From: Chersky-840 sp036511675
GTDB taxonomy: Bacteria > Actinomycetota > Acidimicrobiia > Acidimicrobiales > UBA8190
Assembly (NCBI GenBank): GCA_036511675.1
Contig: DATCBU010000081.1
Coordinates: 1-64,000, forward strand
Direction of reading: 5' to 3'
Length of the DNA: 64,000 nt
Shown: in pieces, positions 48,987-57,299 of the stretch
How positions within the stretch are numbered: position 1 is the first letter of the stretch
Layout: each line of letters begins with the position of its first letter
The notes under the pieces: generated by a model
Databases searched by the model: none
Seen by the model: only the letters and a program-made list of their open reading frames with translations
Told to the model about the DNA's origin: nothing
Made by a program: the position numbers and the translations under genes

Positions 48987-49766
48987 TTGAGCGCCTGGGG
49001 ACCCCCACCCGCCTCCGGACAACCGCGTCGACAGGGCCTGAGCCCGCGCGCCACCATCTGGATCATCGCCGGGGTGGCGCTGGTGGCGGTGTTGATCCGC
49101 AGCCACAAGATCAGCACCTTCGAAATCCTGTTCATCTGCGCCGCGATCCCGTCGGTGATCCTGCACGAGATCTCCCACGGCGTCGCCGCCCTGGCCTTCG
49201 GTGACGACACCGCGCAGCGCGCCGGCCGAGTGACACTCAACCCCATCAAGCACATCGACCCTTTCGGCACGATCATCCTCCCCGTCCTGCTCGTGCTGAG
49301 CGGAGCGCCGGGGGCCATCTTGTACGCCAAGCCGGTCCCCGTGAACGTGTCGCGACTGCGGAACTCTCGCAACACCAGTGTGGTGGTGTCGCTGGTGGGA
49401 CCGGCGGTGAACATCGCGTTGGCGGCGGTGTGCGGACTCGCCTTCGCCACGTTTCTGAGCCCCGTGTCGCGTCTCGACGCCGCGGTCAGCGTCGGGCCAA
49501 TCTGGGCCCAGCTGCTGTTTGTGGCCGGCTACGCCAACGTCATCCTGGCCGTGTTCAACCTGATCCCCTTGCCGCCGTTGGACGGCTCGGCCGTGCTGGA
49601 GCGCTTCCTCCCCAGGAGCTTGCTTCCCGGCTACTACCGGATCCGTCCCTTCACCATGTTCATCCCCCTGATCATCGTGGTGCTGCGACCCAGCGCGCTC
49701 TCGGGCATCTTCGACTGGGCCATCAACCACTACGCCAGCGCGGTGGGAGTACCGGTCAACGGCTGA
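48987..49766 (+). CDS. Site-2 protease family (M50) membrane metalloprotease
   Basis: This 259-residue polytopic protein has a zinc motif HEISH at residues 60-64 within IPSVILHEISHGVAALAFGD and the second metal ligand in NLIPLPPLDGSAVLERFLP (the LPPLDG motif). Five or six helices are predicted. It lacks PDZ and CBS domains, so it is a compact S2P like those of many actinobacteria and thermophiles, with unknown substrate. TTG at 48987 has GGGGGAG five bases upstream. Its end overlaps the convergent trpS end by 11 bases. Confidence 0.85.
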   Translation: MSAWGPPPASGQPRRQGLSPRATIWIIAGVALVAVLIRSHKISTFEILFICAAIPSVILHEISHGVAALAFGDDTAQRAGRVTLNPIKHIDPFGTIILPVLLVLSGAPGAILYAKPVPVNVSRLRNSRNTSVVVSLVGPAVNIALAAVCGLAFATFLSPVSRLDAAVSVGPIWAQLLFVAGYANVILAVFNLIPLPPLDGSAVLERFLPRSLLPGYYRIRPFTMFIPLIIVVLRPSALSGIFDWAINHYASAVGVPVNG

Positions 49767-50754
49767 ACCCCTGCGGGGGAGCCAGCAATCCCGCGGCGCG
49801 CATGGCCCGGTCGAGGGTGGGCCCCGCCACCGTTCTCGCCTTGGCCGCCCCCTGGGCGAGGACCGACTCCACGTAGTCACGTTGCGACTGCAGCTCGGCC
49901 AGGCGCTCGCGCACCGGGCGCAGGAGCTCGGCCAGGGCTTCGGCCACGTCGGCCTTCAACGCCCCGTAGTTGGCGTAGCCCGAGGCCAGGTCGGAGGGGT
50001 CGCCTCCGGTGCACGCCGCCAACAACTCCAACAGGTTCGACACGCCCGGCTTCTTCGCCGGGTCGTAGCAGACCTCGGTCTCGGTGTCGGTGACGGCCTT
50101 GCGCACTTTGCGGTCGATCTCCTCGGGGGGGTCGAGGACGAGGATGGTGCCGAGGGGGGAGCTCACCGACTTCGACATCTTGCGCGTGGGCTCCTGGAGG
50201 TCCATGACCCGGGCCGCCACCTTGGGCACGGCCGGTTCGGGCACCACGAAGGTGTCGCCGTAGCGGTGGTTGAAGCGCGCCGCGACGTCCCGGGTGAGCT
50301 CGAGGTGCTGGCGCTGGTCGTCGCCGACGGGGACCCGCTCGGCGTCGTAGAGGAGGATGTCGGCCGCCATGAGCACGGGATAGGTGAGCAGGCCCGCCCG
50401 TACGGTCTCCTGCTCGCCGCCTTTGTCCTTGAACTGCGTCATGCGCCGTAGCTCCCCGTAGGTGGCGGTGCATTCGAGCAACCACGTCAGCCGGGGGTGC
50501 TCGGGGACGTGGCTCTGGACGAACAGGGTGCAGACCGAGGGGTCGAGCCCCACCGCCAGGAGGTTCTCGGCTGTCTCCAGGGTCGTCTGCGCCAGGAGGG
50601 CCGGGTCGTACTCGAGGGTCAGGGCGTGGAGGTCCACCACACAGAAAAAGGCGTCGAAATCGTGTTGGTCGGCCACCCAGTTCCGGAAGGCGCCCAGGTA
50701 GTTGCCGAGGTGCAGATCGCCGCTCGGTTGCACCCCTGACAGGACCCTGGCCAT
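49756..50754 (-). CDS. trpS: Tryptophanyl-tRNA synthetase
   Basis: This 332-residue class Ic synthetase charges tRNA-Trp. The HIGH-type signature is SGVQPSGDLHLGNYLGAF (residues 6-23) and the KMSKS signature lies near residues 193-197 (EPTRKMSKSVSSP). GDDQRQHLELTRD and the ATYGELRRMTQFKDK region are conserved in the family. Length is normal. The ATG at 50754 is preceded at 8 bases by TACCAT; an ATG inside that hexamer would add four residues. Confidence 0.96.
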   Translation of the reverse strand: MARVLSGVQPSGDLHLGNYLGAFRNWVADQHDFDAFFCVVDLHALTLEYDPALLAQTTLETAENLLAVGLDPSVCTLFVQSHVPEHPRLTWLLECTATYGELRRMTQFKDKGGEQETVRAGLLTYPVLMAADILLYDAERVPVGDDQRQHLELTRDVAARFNHRYGDTFVVPEPAVPKVAARVMDLQEPTRKMSKSVSSPLGTILVLDPPEEIDRKVRKAVTDTETEVCYDPAKKPGVSNLLELLAACTGGDPSDLASGYANYGALKADVAEALAELLRPVRERLAELQSQRDYVESVLAQGAAKARTVAGPTLDRAMRAAGLLAPPQGFSR

Positions 50755-50762
50755 GGCGTGCC

Positions 50763-50768
50763 ATGGTA
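50763..50768 (-). promoter_or_regulatory. trpS: -10 hexamer TACCAT for trpS
   Basis: On the - strand TACCAT ends 8 bases before ATG 50754, close to the leaderless spacing found at other genes. Confidence 0.35.
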
Positions 50769-50876
50769 CGGGACCCGCGCCGGGACGCGGTGATGCCGAT
50801 GTCGTGGCGCGAGGGGAGCGCCGCGCACCGTCGTTCCTGCTCAAGGACCATGCACAGACATCGACGGGGGAGCCGG

Positions 50877-50882
50877 TAGGGT
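50877..50882 (+). promoter_or_regulatory. -10 hexamer TAGGGT for scpA
   Basis: TAGGGT ends 7 bases before GTG 50890. The 135-base space shared with the divergent trpS gene holds no other clear signal. Confidence 0.4.
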
Positions 50883-50889
50883 CGACGGC

Positions 50890-51675
50890 GTGGTGGCGCA
50901 CGTCTCGACGCCCGTCTATGAAGGGCCCTTCGACGTGCTGCTCCAGCTGGTGTCGGACCACAAGGTCGACATCTACGACATCCGGATGTCGGACCTGGTC
51001 GACGCCTTCGTGGCCGAGATGACCGCCCGCCAGCCATTCGACGTCCACACCGCCAGTGAATTCTTGGTGATCGCCGCCATCCTGGTGGAGCTCAAGTCCC
51101 GCAAGCTGCTCCCCGGGCCCGACGATGTCGACGACGACGAGGAGCTCGCCGGCTTCGAGGAGCGCGACCGCCTGCTGGCCCGCCTCCTCGAGCTCCAGGC
51201 CTACGCGGCGGCGGCGGACGCCTTTGCCGTGCTCATCGACCAGGCCCGGCGCACCCTGCCTCGCGTCGCCGGCCTGGAGGAGCAATTCCGCGACCTGGCC
51301 CCGGACCTCCTGGCGGGCGTGACGCCGGAGAAGCTGGCTGCCGCCTTCATGGTGGGCACCGTGCCCCGTCCCGAATTCCTGCTCGACCTGTCCCACGTCA
51401 CGGTGGAGGCGGTGACCGTGTCCGAAGCGGTCAGCGAGCTCGAAGTGCGGCTCCCCACCGCGGGCCGCCTGTCGTTTCGGGAATTGACCTCGCACTGCAC
51501 GACGCGCATGCAGATCATTGTCCGCTTCCTCGCTCTGCTGGAGTTGTGCAAACGGGGCTGGATCACCCTCGACCAGGGCGAGACCTTTGGCGACCTCGTC
51601 ATCTTCTGGTCCCGAGACTCGTCCGTGCTGTCCACCGTCGGCGGTGGCGACACGGTCGAGGAGTACGACGGCTGA
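50890..51675 (+). CDS. scpA: Segregation and condensation protein A
   Basis: This 261-residue kleisin bridges SMC heads. It begins VSTPVYEGPFDVLLQLVSDHKVDIYDI (the EGPFDVLLQLV motif binds the SMC neck), followed by VIAAILVELKSRKLLPGP, characteristic of ScpA. The C-terminal winged helix (about 190-250) contacts the SMC head. It lies 11 bases before scpB, the standard pair. GTG at 50890 is positioned for leaderless translation. Confidence 0.95.
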   Translation: MVAHVSTPVYEGPFDVLLQLVSDHKVDIYDIRMSDLVDAFVAEMTARQPFDVHTASEFLVIAAILVELKSRKLLPGPDDVDDDEELAGFEERDRLLARLLELQAYAAAADAFAVLIDQARRTLPRVAGLEEQFRDLAPDLLAGVTPEKLAAAFMVGTVPRPEFLLDLSHVTVEAVTVSEAVSELEVRLPTAGRLSFRELTSHCTTRMQIIVRFLALLELCKRGWITLDQGETFGDLVIFWSRDSSVLSTVGGGDTVEEYDG

Positions 51676-51686
51676 CGGTCCTGCCC

Positions 51687-52259
51687 GTGGGACTTCCTGA
51701 GGAGTACCGCGCCATCGAGGCCATCGTGCTCTCGGCCCTGGAGCCGGTGCCCCCGAACATGCTCGCCGAGCTCCTCGAGATGCCCATCGAGCGCGTCGAG
51801 GCCGCCTGCACCGAGTTGGCGGCGAGTTACGAGGGCGAGAGCCGGGGCTTCGTGCTCGCCCGCGTGGCGGGGGGATACCGCTACCAGACCCACCCCGACC
51901 TGGCCCCGTTCGTCGAGCGCTTCGCCATGGAGGGTGTGTCGTCGCGCCTGTCCTCGGCCGCGCTCGAGACCCTGGCCATCGTGGCCTATCGCCAACCCGT
52001 CTCGCGGGCGCAGATCGCGGCCCTCCGGGGCGTCAACGTCGACGGGGTGGTGCGGCTGCTCGAGCAGCGCGGCTACATCAACGCCGTGGGCCACGCCCCG
52101 GGGCCCGGCCAACCCGTGCTCTACGGCACCACGCCGGCGTTCTTGGAGAGGCTGGGCCTCTACAACCTCGACGAGCTGCCCCCCGTCGAAGAGCTCCTGC
52201 CCGGCCCCGAAGTCGTCGAGCAACTCGAGGAGCGCCTGCGCCCCGGCGCCGATGCCTGA
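51687..52259 (+). CDS. scpB: Segregation and condensation protein B
   Basis: This 190-residue protein has two winged-helix domains: YRAIEAIVLSALEPVPPNMLAELL (residues 6-29; core AIEAIVLSALEPVP) and SSAALETLAIVAYRQPVSRAQI near residue 88, which is the ScpB signature. It dimerises and binds ScpA. GTG at 51687 fits the family's N-terminus. Its stop overlaps the rluB start by 8 bases. Confidence 0.95.
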   Translation: MGLPEEYRAIEAIVLSALEPVPPNMLAELLEMPIERVEAACTELAASYEGESRGFVLARVAGGYRYQTHPDLAPFVERFAMEGVSSRLSSAALETLAIVAYRQPVSRAQIAALRGVNVDGVVRLLEQRGYINAVGHAPGPGQPVLYGTTPAFLERLGLYNLDELPPVEELLPGPEVVEQLEERLRPGADA

Positions 52260-53082
52260 GAGGCGACGTCCGCCACCCCGCCCGCCATCGCGTCAGACGC
52301 CCGGCGCCGACGACGGCGCACCGCAGGGCGAGCGGCTCCAGAAAGTCCTCGCCCGCATCGGGCTCGGGAGCCGGCGGACCTGTGAAGAGCTGATCGCCGG
52401 CGGCCGGGTGACGGTCAACGGCGAGACCGCCGAGCTCGGTCGCAGGGTCGACGTCGAGCACGATGTCGTCTCCCTCGACGGTGTGGCGCTGCCCGTGCTT
52501 CCCGGTCTCGTGCACTACCTGCTGCACAAGCCGGCCGGCGTCGTCACCACCGCCCACGATCCCCAGGGTCGCCCGACGGTGCTCGAGCTGGTGCCGGCGG
52601 CGCCCCGGGTCTTCCCCGTGGGGAGGCTCGACGCCGACAGCGAAGGGCTCCTGGTGCTCACCAACGACGGGGATCTGGCCCAGCGCCTCACCCACCCTTC
52701 CTACGGGGTCGAGAAGGAGTATCTGGTGGAGATCGACGGGGTGGCATCGGCCGGAGATCTGCGGCGTCTGCGTCTGGGTATCGACCTCGACGACGGCAAA
52801 ACGGCCCCGGCCACCGTGGGCGTGGTGGCGCCGGGCGTCATCCGCATGGTCATCCACGAGGGTCGCAACCGCCAGATCCGACGCATGTGCGACGCCGTGG
52901 GCCACCCCGTCCGCCGCCTGGTGCGCACCCGGATCGGCCCGGTATCGGACCCCCACCTGAAGCCCGGGACGTGGAGAGCGCTCGACCCCTCGGAGGTGCG
53001 CGCCCTGGCCCGCGCCGCGCGGTTCCGCGACGCCCCTGGCCAGCGCCGTCATCCGCCGGGGAGCGGGACCGGGCCTGGGTAG
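52252..53082 (+). CDS. rluB: 23S rRNA pseudouridine synthase RluB/RsuA family
   Basis: This 276-residue protein has a basic Pro-rich N-terminus (about 25 residues), an S4 domain (RLQKVLARIGLGSRRTCEEL and GGRVTVNGE), and the RsuA catalytic domain with Asp in GRLDADSEGLLVLTNDGDL near residue 127. HEGRNRQIRRMCDAVGHPV is the second family motif. It isomerises a uridine in 23S rRNA, in the RluB position of the scpAB-rluB operon. The TAG stop lies in the -10 of the next gene. Confidence 0.92.
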   Translation: MPERRRPPPRPPSRQTPGADDGAPQGERLQKVLARIGLGSRRTCEELIAGGRVTVNGETAELGRRVDVEHDVVSLDGVALPVLPGLVHYLLHKPAGVVTTAHDPQGRPTVLELVPAAPRVFPVGRLDADSEGLLVLTNDGDLAQRLTHPSYGVEKEYLVEIDGVASAGDLRRLRLGIDLDDGKTAPATVGVVAPGVIRMVIHEGRNRQIRRMCDAVGHPVRRLVRTRIGPVSDPHLKPGTWRALDPSEVRALARAARFRDAPGQRRHPPGSGTGPG

Positions 53083-53085
53083 CAT
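53080..53085 (+). promoter_or_regulatory. -10 hexamer TAGCAT made from the rluB stop codon
   Basis: TAGCAT ends 7 bases before ATG 53093. Its first three bases are the TAG stop of rluB. This would give the aromatic amino acid genes their own leaderless transcript inside the larger cluster. Confidence 0.5.
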
Positions 53086-53092
53086 CGAGCCC

Positions 53093-53458
53093 ATGTCCGC
53101 CGTCCGCGCCCTGCGCGGTGCCACCACCGTCGACACCGACACCCCCGACCAGGTCTCCAGCCGCATGCAGGAGCTCCTGACCGACCTGTTGGAGCGCAAC
53201 GGCCTCGACCACGACGAGGTCATCAGCATCGTCTTCACCGCCACCGGTGACGTGGTGTCGATGTTCCCGGCCGCCGCGGCCCGGTCCATGGGCCTCGGCG
53301 ACGTCCCCCTGTTGTGTGCCCGCGAGCTCGACGTCGTCGGGTCCACACCCCGCTGCTTGCGGGTCCTGATGCACGTGGCCACCGACCGAACCCGCCCCGA
53401 GCTCCACCACGTCTATCTCCACGGGGCCCGGGGGCTGCGCGATGACCTCCCCGAGTGA
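53093..53458 (+). CDS. aroH: Monofunctional chorismate mutase, AroH type
   Basis: This 121-residue trimeric enzyme converts chorismate to prephenate. SAVRALRGATTVDTDTPDQV is the AroH signature with the active-site Arg in RGATT, and the C-terminal half has LLCARELDVVGSTPRCLRVL, where the Arg in PRCLRVL contacts substrate. Length is the same as Bacillus AroH. It overlaps tyrA by 17 bases, so the two steps to tyrosine are coupled. Confidence 0.95.
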   Translation: MSAVRALRGATTVDTDTPDQVSSRMQELLTDLLERNGLDHDEVISIVFTATGDVVSMFPAAAARSMGLGDVPLLCARELDVVGSTPRCLRVLMHVATDRTRPELHHVYLHGARGLRDDLPE

Positions 53459-54524
53459 CCCCCGGCGAGCCGCCGTCGTCGGCACCGGCCTGATCGGTGG
53501 GTCGATCGGGCTCGCCCTGCGGGCCCGCGGCTGGTGGGTGACGGGACGAGACGCCGACCCCAGCGCGGCCGATCGGGCCCGGGCCCTCGGCGCCCTCGAC
53601 GAGGTGGGCGAGGACCCCGGGGCCGAGATCACCTTCGTGGCCACGCCCCTGGGCGCGGTGGTGCACGAGGTGACGCGGTCGTTGCGCCAGGCGACACGGC
53701 CGGGAGCGGTCGTGACCGACGTGGCGGGGGTGAAGGCACCGCTGGCGGCCCAGCTCACCCAGCCCGGCTTCGTGGGGGGCCATCCCATGGCGGGATCCGA
53801 GCAGGTGGGGATCGACGGGGCCGACCCTGACTTGTTCGTCGGTGCCACGTGGGTGCTCACGCCCACCGCCACCACCGACCCCGACGCCTATGCCCGCCTC
53901 CAGTCGGTGGTGAGCAGTCTCGGTGCCGAGGTTCTGGCGTTGTCACCGGAGCAACACGACACGCTTGTGGCCATGGTCTCCCACGTCCCGCACCTCACCG
54001 CCGCCACCCTCATGAACCTCGCCGACCGCGCCGCCGAAGAGCACGGCGCCCTCCTGCGCCTGGCGGCGGGAGGGTTCCGGGACATGACGCGCATCGCGGC
54101 GGGACAACCCGGCATCTGGCCCGACGTGTGCGCCGAGAACGCGCCCGCCATCGTGGCCGCCCTCGACACCTTGCTGGCCGATCTGTCGGGCATGCGCGAC
54201 CGGGTGGCGGCCGCCGACAAGGCCGGCCTGCTGGCCGAGCTCGAGCACGCCGCCGCGGCCCGACGCTCCCTGCCGGCGCGCGCCGTGCGACCTGAACGCC
54301 TGGCCGAGTTGCGGGTGCCGGTCCCCGACCGGCCCGGGGTGCTGGCCGAGATCACCACCCTGGCCGGCGACCTCGGGGTGAACATCCACGACATCGAGCT
54401 GGCCCACAGCGTCGAGGGCGACCGCGGGGTGCTCGTGCTGGTGGTGGACGGCGATGTCTCGCCCCGGCTGCACGACGCCCTCACCGGTCGCGGCTACCGG
54501 TCGACCTCGAGGCACCTCGAATGA
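53442..54524 (+). CDS. tyrA: Prephenate dehydrogenase with ACT domain
   Basis: This 360-residue enzyme oxidises prephenate (or arogenate) with NAD(P). The Rossmann loop is AAVVGTGLIGGSIGLALRARG (core VGTGLIGGSIGLAL, about residues 9-22), the catalytic region has GGHPMAGSEQVG with His near residue 107, and HVPHLTAATLMN holds the second conserved His. A C-terminal ACT domain (about 285-355, VPDRPGVLAEITTLAGDLGV) suggests allosteric control by tyrosine. The ATG of aroA overlaps its end by four bases. Confidence 0.93.
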   Translation: MTSPSDPRRAAVVGTGLIGGSIGLALRARGWWVTGRDADPSAADRARALGALDEVGEDPGAEITFVATPLGAVVHEVTRSLRQATRPGAVVTDVAGVKAPLAAQLTQPGFVGGHPMAGSEQVGIDGADPDLFVGATWVLTPTATTDPDAYARLQSVVSSLGAEVLALSPEQHDTLVAMVSHVPHLTAATLMNLADRAAEEHGALLRLAAGGFRDMTRIAAGQPGIWPDVCAENAPAIVAALDTLLADLSGMRDRVAAADKAGLLAELEHAAAARRSLPARAVRPERLAELRVPVPDRPGVLAEITTLAGDLGVNIHDIELAHSVEGDRGVLVLVVDGDVSPRLHDALTGRGYRSTSRHLE

Positions 54525-55873
54525 GCCCGGCGCTGGGTCCCTCGCCCGCCACCGACGACGCCGCGGTGTTCACCGTGGAGGGCGGTCGCCCTCTGGTGGG
54601 CCGGGTCCGGGTCCCGGGTGACAAGTCGGTCTCCCACCGGGCGCTGCTCCTGGGGGCGCTGGCGGTCGGACGCTCGGTGGTGCGGGGGTTGTCCGACGGC
54701 GACGACGTGGCTCGCACCGCCGCCGCCCTCGGCGCCCTGGGCGCGCAGTTCGACGGCGACACCGTGCCCGGGTCGATGGTGATCACCGGGGACGCGGCCC
54801 GCCTGCACGAGCCCGCCGGTGCCCTAGACGTCGGCAACTCCGGCACCACCATGCGACTGCTCGCCGGGGTGGTGGCCGGGCGGCCCTTCACCACGGCACT
54901 CACGGGCGACACCTCGTTGTCGGGCCGGCCCATGGACCGCGTGGCCGTGCCGCTGCGTCGGATGGGGGCGACGGTCCAAGGTCGGACGGCGCGCTGCTTC
55001 CCTCCGCTCACGATCCGGGGTGGGGCGCTGGAGGGGATCGACTACACGACTCCGATGGCGAGCTCCCAGGTGAAGTCGTGCGTGCTGCTCGCCGGGCTCC
55101 AGGCCGAGGGCGAGACGGTGGTGCGCGAGCCGGTGCTCACCCGGCTCCACACCGAGGAGTTGTTGGCGCGCTGCGGGGCACGGCTGCGCGAGTTCGAGGA
55201 CGACGGTGGCGGCCACGTCGTGGCCCTGCGCCCGTCGGTGTTGACTCCCTTCGAGCTCGACGTACCCGGTGACCCGTCGCAGGCCGCCTTCTGGGTCGTC
55301 GCCGCCTGCCTCGTGCCGGAGAGCTCGGTCACAGTGGAACGCGTCTACGTGGGACGGGGGAGACGCGGATACCTGGACGTGCTCGCCCGCATGGGAGCGA
55401 ACATCGAGGAGGTTCCGACCACGGGGCCCGGTGACCTCGGCGCCACCGCCGACATCGTGGCGCGCTTCGGGCCCCTGCAGGCGACCGAGGTCCACGCGGC
55501 GGAGATCACGGGGCTCGACGAGGTCCCCGTGCTGGCCGTGGCGGCGGCCTGTGCCTCGGGCGACACGGTGTTTCGCGACGTGGGAGAGCTGCGCGTGAAG
55601 GAGTCGGACCGCCTCGCCGGGGTGGCCGAGCTCGTAGCGGTGTTCGGGGCCCGGGCCGAGGTCGAGGGCGACGACCTCTGGGTGCATGGCGGTGCCGGTC
55701 TGGTGCCGGGCGCGCTCGACGCCCGCGGTGACCACCGCATGGCCATGGCCGCGGCGGTGGCCGGCCTGGCGGCGGGGAGCGAGCGCAGCTCCATCGCGGG
55801 ATGGTCCGCCGTGGACACCAGCTACCCGCGCTTCGCCGCCGACCTGGCCTCGCTCACCGGTGCCCGGTCGTGA
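54521..55873 (+). CDS. aroA: 3-phosphoshikimate 1-carboxyvinyltransferase (EPSP synthase)
   Basis: This 450-residue enzyme joins shikimate 3-phosphate and phosphoenolpyruvate in the shikimate pathway. The signature motifs are VPGDKSVSHRALLLGALA (K near 31), LDVGNSGTTMRLLAGV (about 101-116), and RVKESDRLAGV near 363 (here LRVKESDRLAG). Ala follows Gly in the LAG loop (LLAGV), a position relevant to glyphosate sensitivity class. It overlaps tyrA by ATGA and cmk by GTGA. Confidence 0.96.
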   Translation: MSPALGPSPATDDAAVFTVEGGRPLVGRVRVPGDKSVSHRALLLGALAVGRSVVRGLSDGDDVARTAAALGALGAQFDGDTVPGSMVITGDAARLHEPAGALDVGNSGTTMRLLAGVVAGRPFTTALTGDTSLSGRPMDRVAVPLRRMGATVQGRTARCFPPLTIRGGALEGIDYTTPMASSQVKSCVLLAGLQAEGETVVREPVLTRLHTEELLARCGARLREFEDDGGGHVVALRPSVLTPFELDVPGDPSQAAFWVVAACLVPESSVTVERVYVGRGRRGYLDVLARMGANIEEVPTTGPGDLGATADIVARFGPLQATEVHAAEITGLDEVPVLAVAAACASGDTVFRDVGELRVKESDRLAGVAELVAVFGARAEVEGDDLWVHGGAGLVPGALDARGDHRMAMAAAVAGLAAGSERSSIAGWSAVDTSYPRFAADLASLTGARS

Positions 55874-56526
55874 CCGGCGTCTCGGTCCAGGTGGTGGCCA
55901 TCGACGGCCCGGCCGGGGCCGGGAAGTCCACCCTGGCGCAATCGGTGGCCGCGCACCTCGGGGTGGAGCGGCTCGACACCGGGGCCATGTACCGGGCCGT
56001 GGCCTTCAAAGCGCTGCAGCACCACATCGACGTCACCGATGCCGAGGCCGTGGCCCGCCTGGCCCGGGACACGGTGATCGAAGTGGGTGAGCGGGTGACG
56101 GTCGACGGCGAAGACGCCACCGACGCCATCCGCTCGGTGGCGGTGGACGCCGCGGTGTCGGCCGTGGCCGCCAACCCGGCGGTGCGGGCCGAGCTCGTGA
56201 CACGCCAGCGCGCCTGGGTGGCGCAGCGGGGACGGGGGGTCGTCGAGGGCCGGGACATCGGCACGGTGGTGCTCCCCGACGCGGACGTGAAGATCTATCT
56301 CACTGCCGCCACCGAGACCCGGGCTCGGCGCCGGGCCCGCCAGCGCGCCGACGGGCGCAGCGTCGAAGACGTCCACGAAGACCTGGTGCGCCGGGACCGG
56401 CTCGACTCCACCCGCCAGGCCTCGCCCCTGCCATCACCCGAGGACGTCGCCGCGGATGCCAAAGTGATCGACTCGACCGGCAAGTCGAGCCGGGACGTGC
56501 TCGAGGAGGTGCTGGCATGCCTGTGA
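55870..56526 (+). CDS. cmk: Cytidylate kinase
   Basis: This 218-residue enzyme phosphorylates CMP and dCMP. The P-loop is AIDGPAGAGKSTLAQSVA (about residues 10-27), LDTGAMYRAVAFKAL is the CMP-binding segment, and VVEGRDIGTVVLPDADVKIYL follows near 132 (conserved core EGRDIGTVVLPDADVKIYL; RDIGT binds the base). RRARQRADGR is the lid. GTG at 55870 overlaps the aroA stop; ATG of plsC lies inside its end. Confidence 0.96.
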   Translation: MTGVSVQVVAIDGPAGAGKSTLAQSVAAHLGVERLDTGAMYRAVAFKALQHHIDVTDAEAVARLARDTVIEVGERVTVDGEDATDAIRSVAVDAAVSAVAANPAVRAELVTRQRAWVAQRGRGVVEGRDIGTVVLPDADVKIYLTAATETRARRRARQRADGRSVEDVHEDLVRRDRLDSTRQASPLPSPEDVAADAKVIDSTGKSSRDVLEEVLACL

Positions 56527-57299
56527 AGCCTCACCTGGACACCGACCACGACACCACCACGTCCCGGCGCGGCGCCGGGGTGCGCGTGCCGTCGTGGGTC
56601 TACCGCGGTCTGCGCGTGCTGGTGCACCTGATCAACCGGGCCTACTGGCGCGTCGAGGTGCAGGGGGCCGACACCGTCCCGCTCACCGGGCCGGTGATCC
56701 TGGCGCCGGTGCACCGCAGCTTCATGGACTTCTTCGTCGTGTCCGAGGTGACCAGGCGCAAGATCTTCTACATGACCAAAGAAGAGATGTGGAAGACGCC
56801 GCTGTTGGGCTCGGTCCTCGACGCCGTCGGAGCGTTCCCGGTGCATCGCGACGGGGCCGACCGCCTGGCATTGGAGCGGGCCCAGGACGTTCTCGAACGC
56901 GGCGACGTCCTCATCTTGTTCCCCGAGGGCACGCGGCGCGCCGGGCCGGTCATCGAGAACCTCCACGAGGGCGCCGCTTTCCTGGCGGCGCGTACCGGCG
57001 CCCCCATCGTCCCCATCGGGATCGGGGGCACCGCCGAGGCCATGCCCAAGGGGTCGAAGTTCGTGCGCCCCGTCAAGGTCCACATCGTGGTGGGCCCGCC
57101 CATCCCTGCTCCCGAGCGCTCGGCCCGGGGAAGAGTGCCCCGCACCCAGGTCCACGCCCTCACCGAGCGGCTGAGCTCGGAGCTCCAGGCGCTCTACGAC
57201 GACGCCGAACAGCGGGCCACGCCACGAGCCCGACCAACACGACGAAGCCGAGGGCCGAGGCCACGAAGCCCTCGAGGACGCGATGGGGCCGGTACGTGA
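56517..57299 (+). CDS. plsC: 1-acylglycerol-3-phosphate acyltransferase (PlsC-like)
   Basis: This 260-residue membrane-associated enzyme acylates lysophosphatidate. The catalytic HX4D motif is HRSFMDFF near residue 66, block III is LFPEGTRRAGP (FPEGTR near 138), and APIVPIGIGGTAEAMPKG is block IV. The last ~26 residues are an Arg-rich low-complexity tail that lies entirely in the 140-base overlap with the opposite gene; family members usually end before it. It follows cmk, a common actinobacterial arrangement. Confidence 0.9.
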   Translation: MPVKPHLDTDHDTTTSRRGAGVRVPSWVYRGLRVLVHLINRAYWRVEVQGADTVPLTGPVILAPVHRSFMDFFVVSEVTRRKIFYMTKEEMWKTPLLGSVLDAVGAFPVHRDGADRLALERAQDVLERGDVLILFPEGTRRAGPVIENLHEGAAFLAARTGAPIVPIGIGGTAEAMPKGSKFVRPVKVHIVVGPPIPAPERSARGRVPRTQVHALTERLSSELQALYDDAEQRATPRARPTRRSRGPRPRSPRGRDGAGT

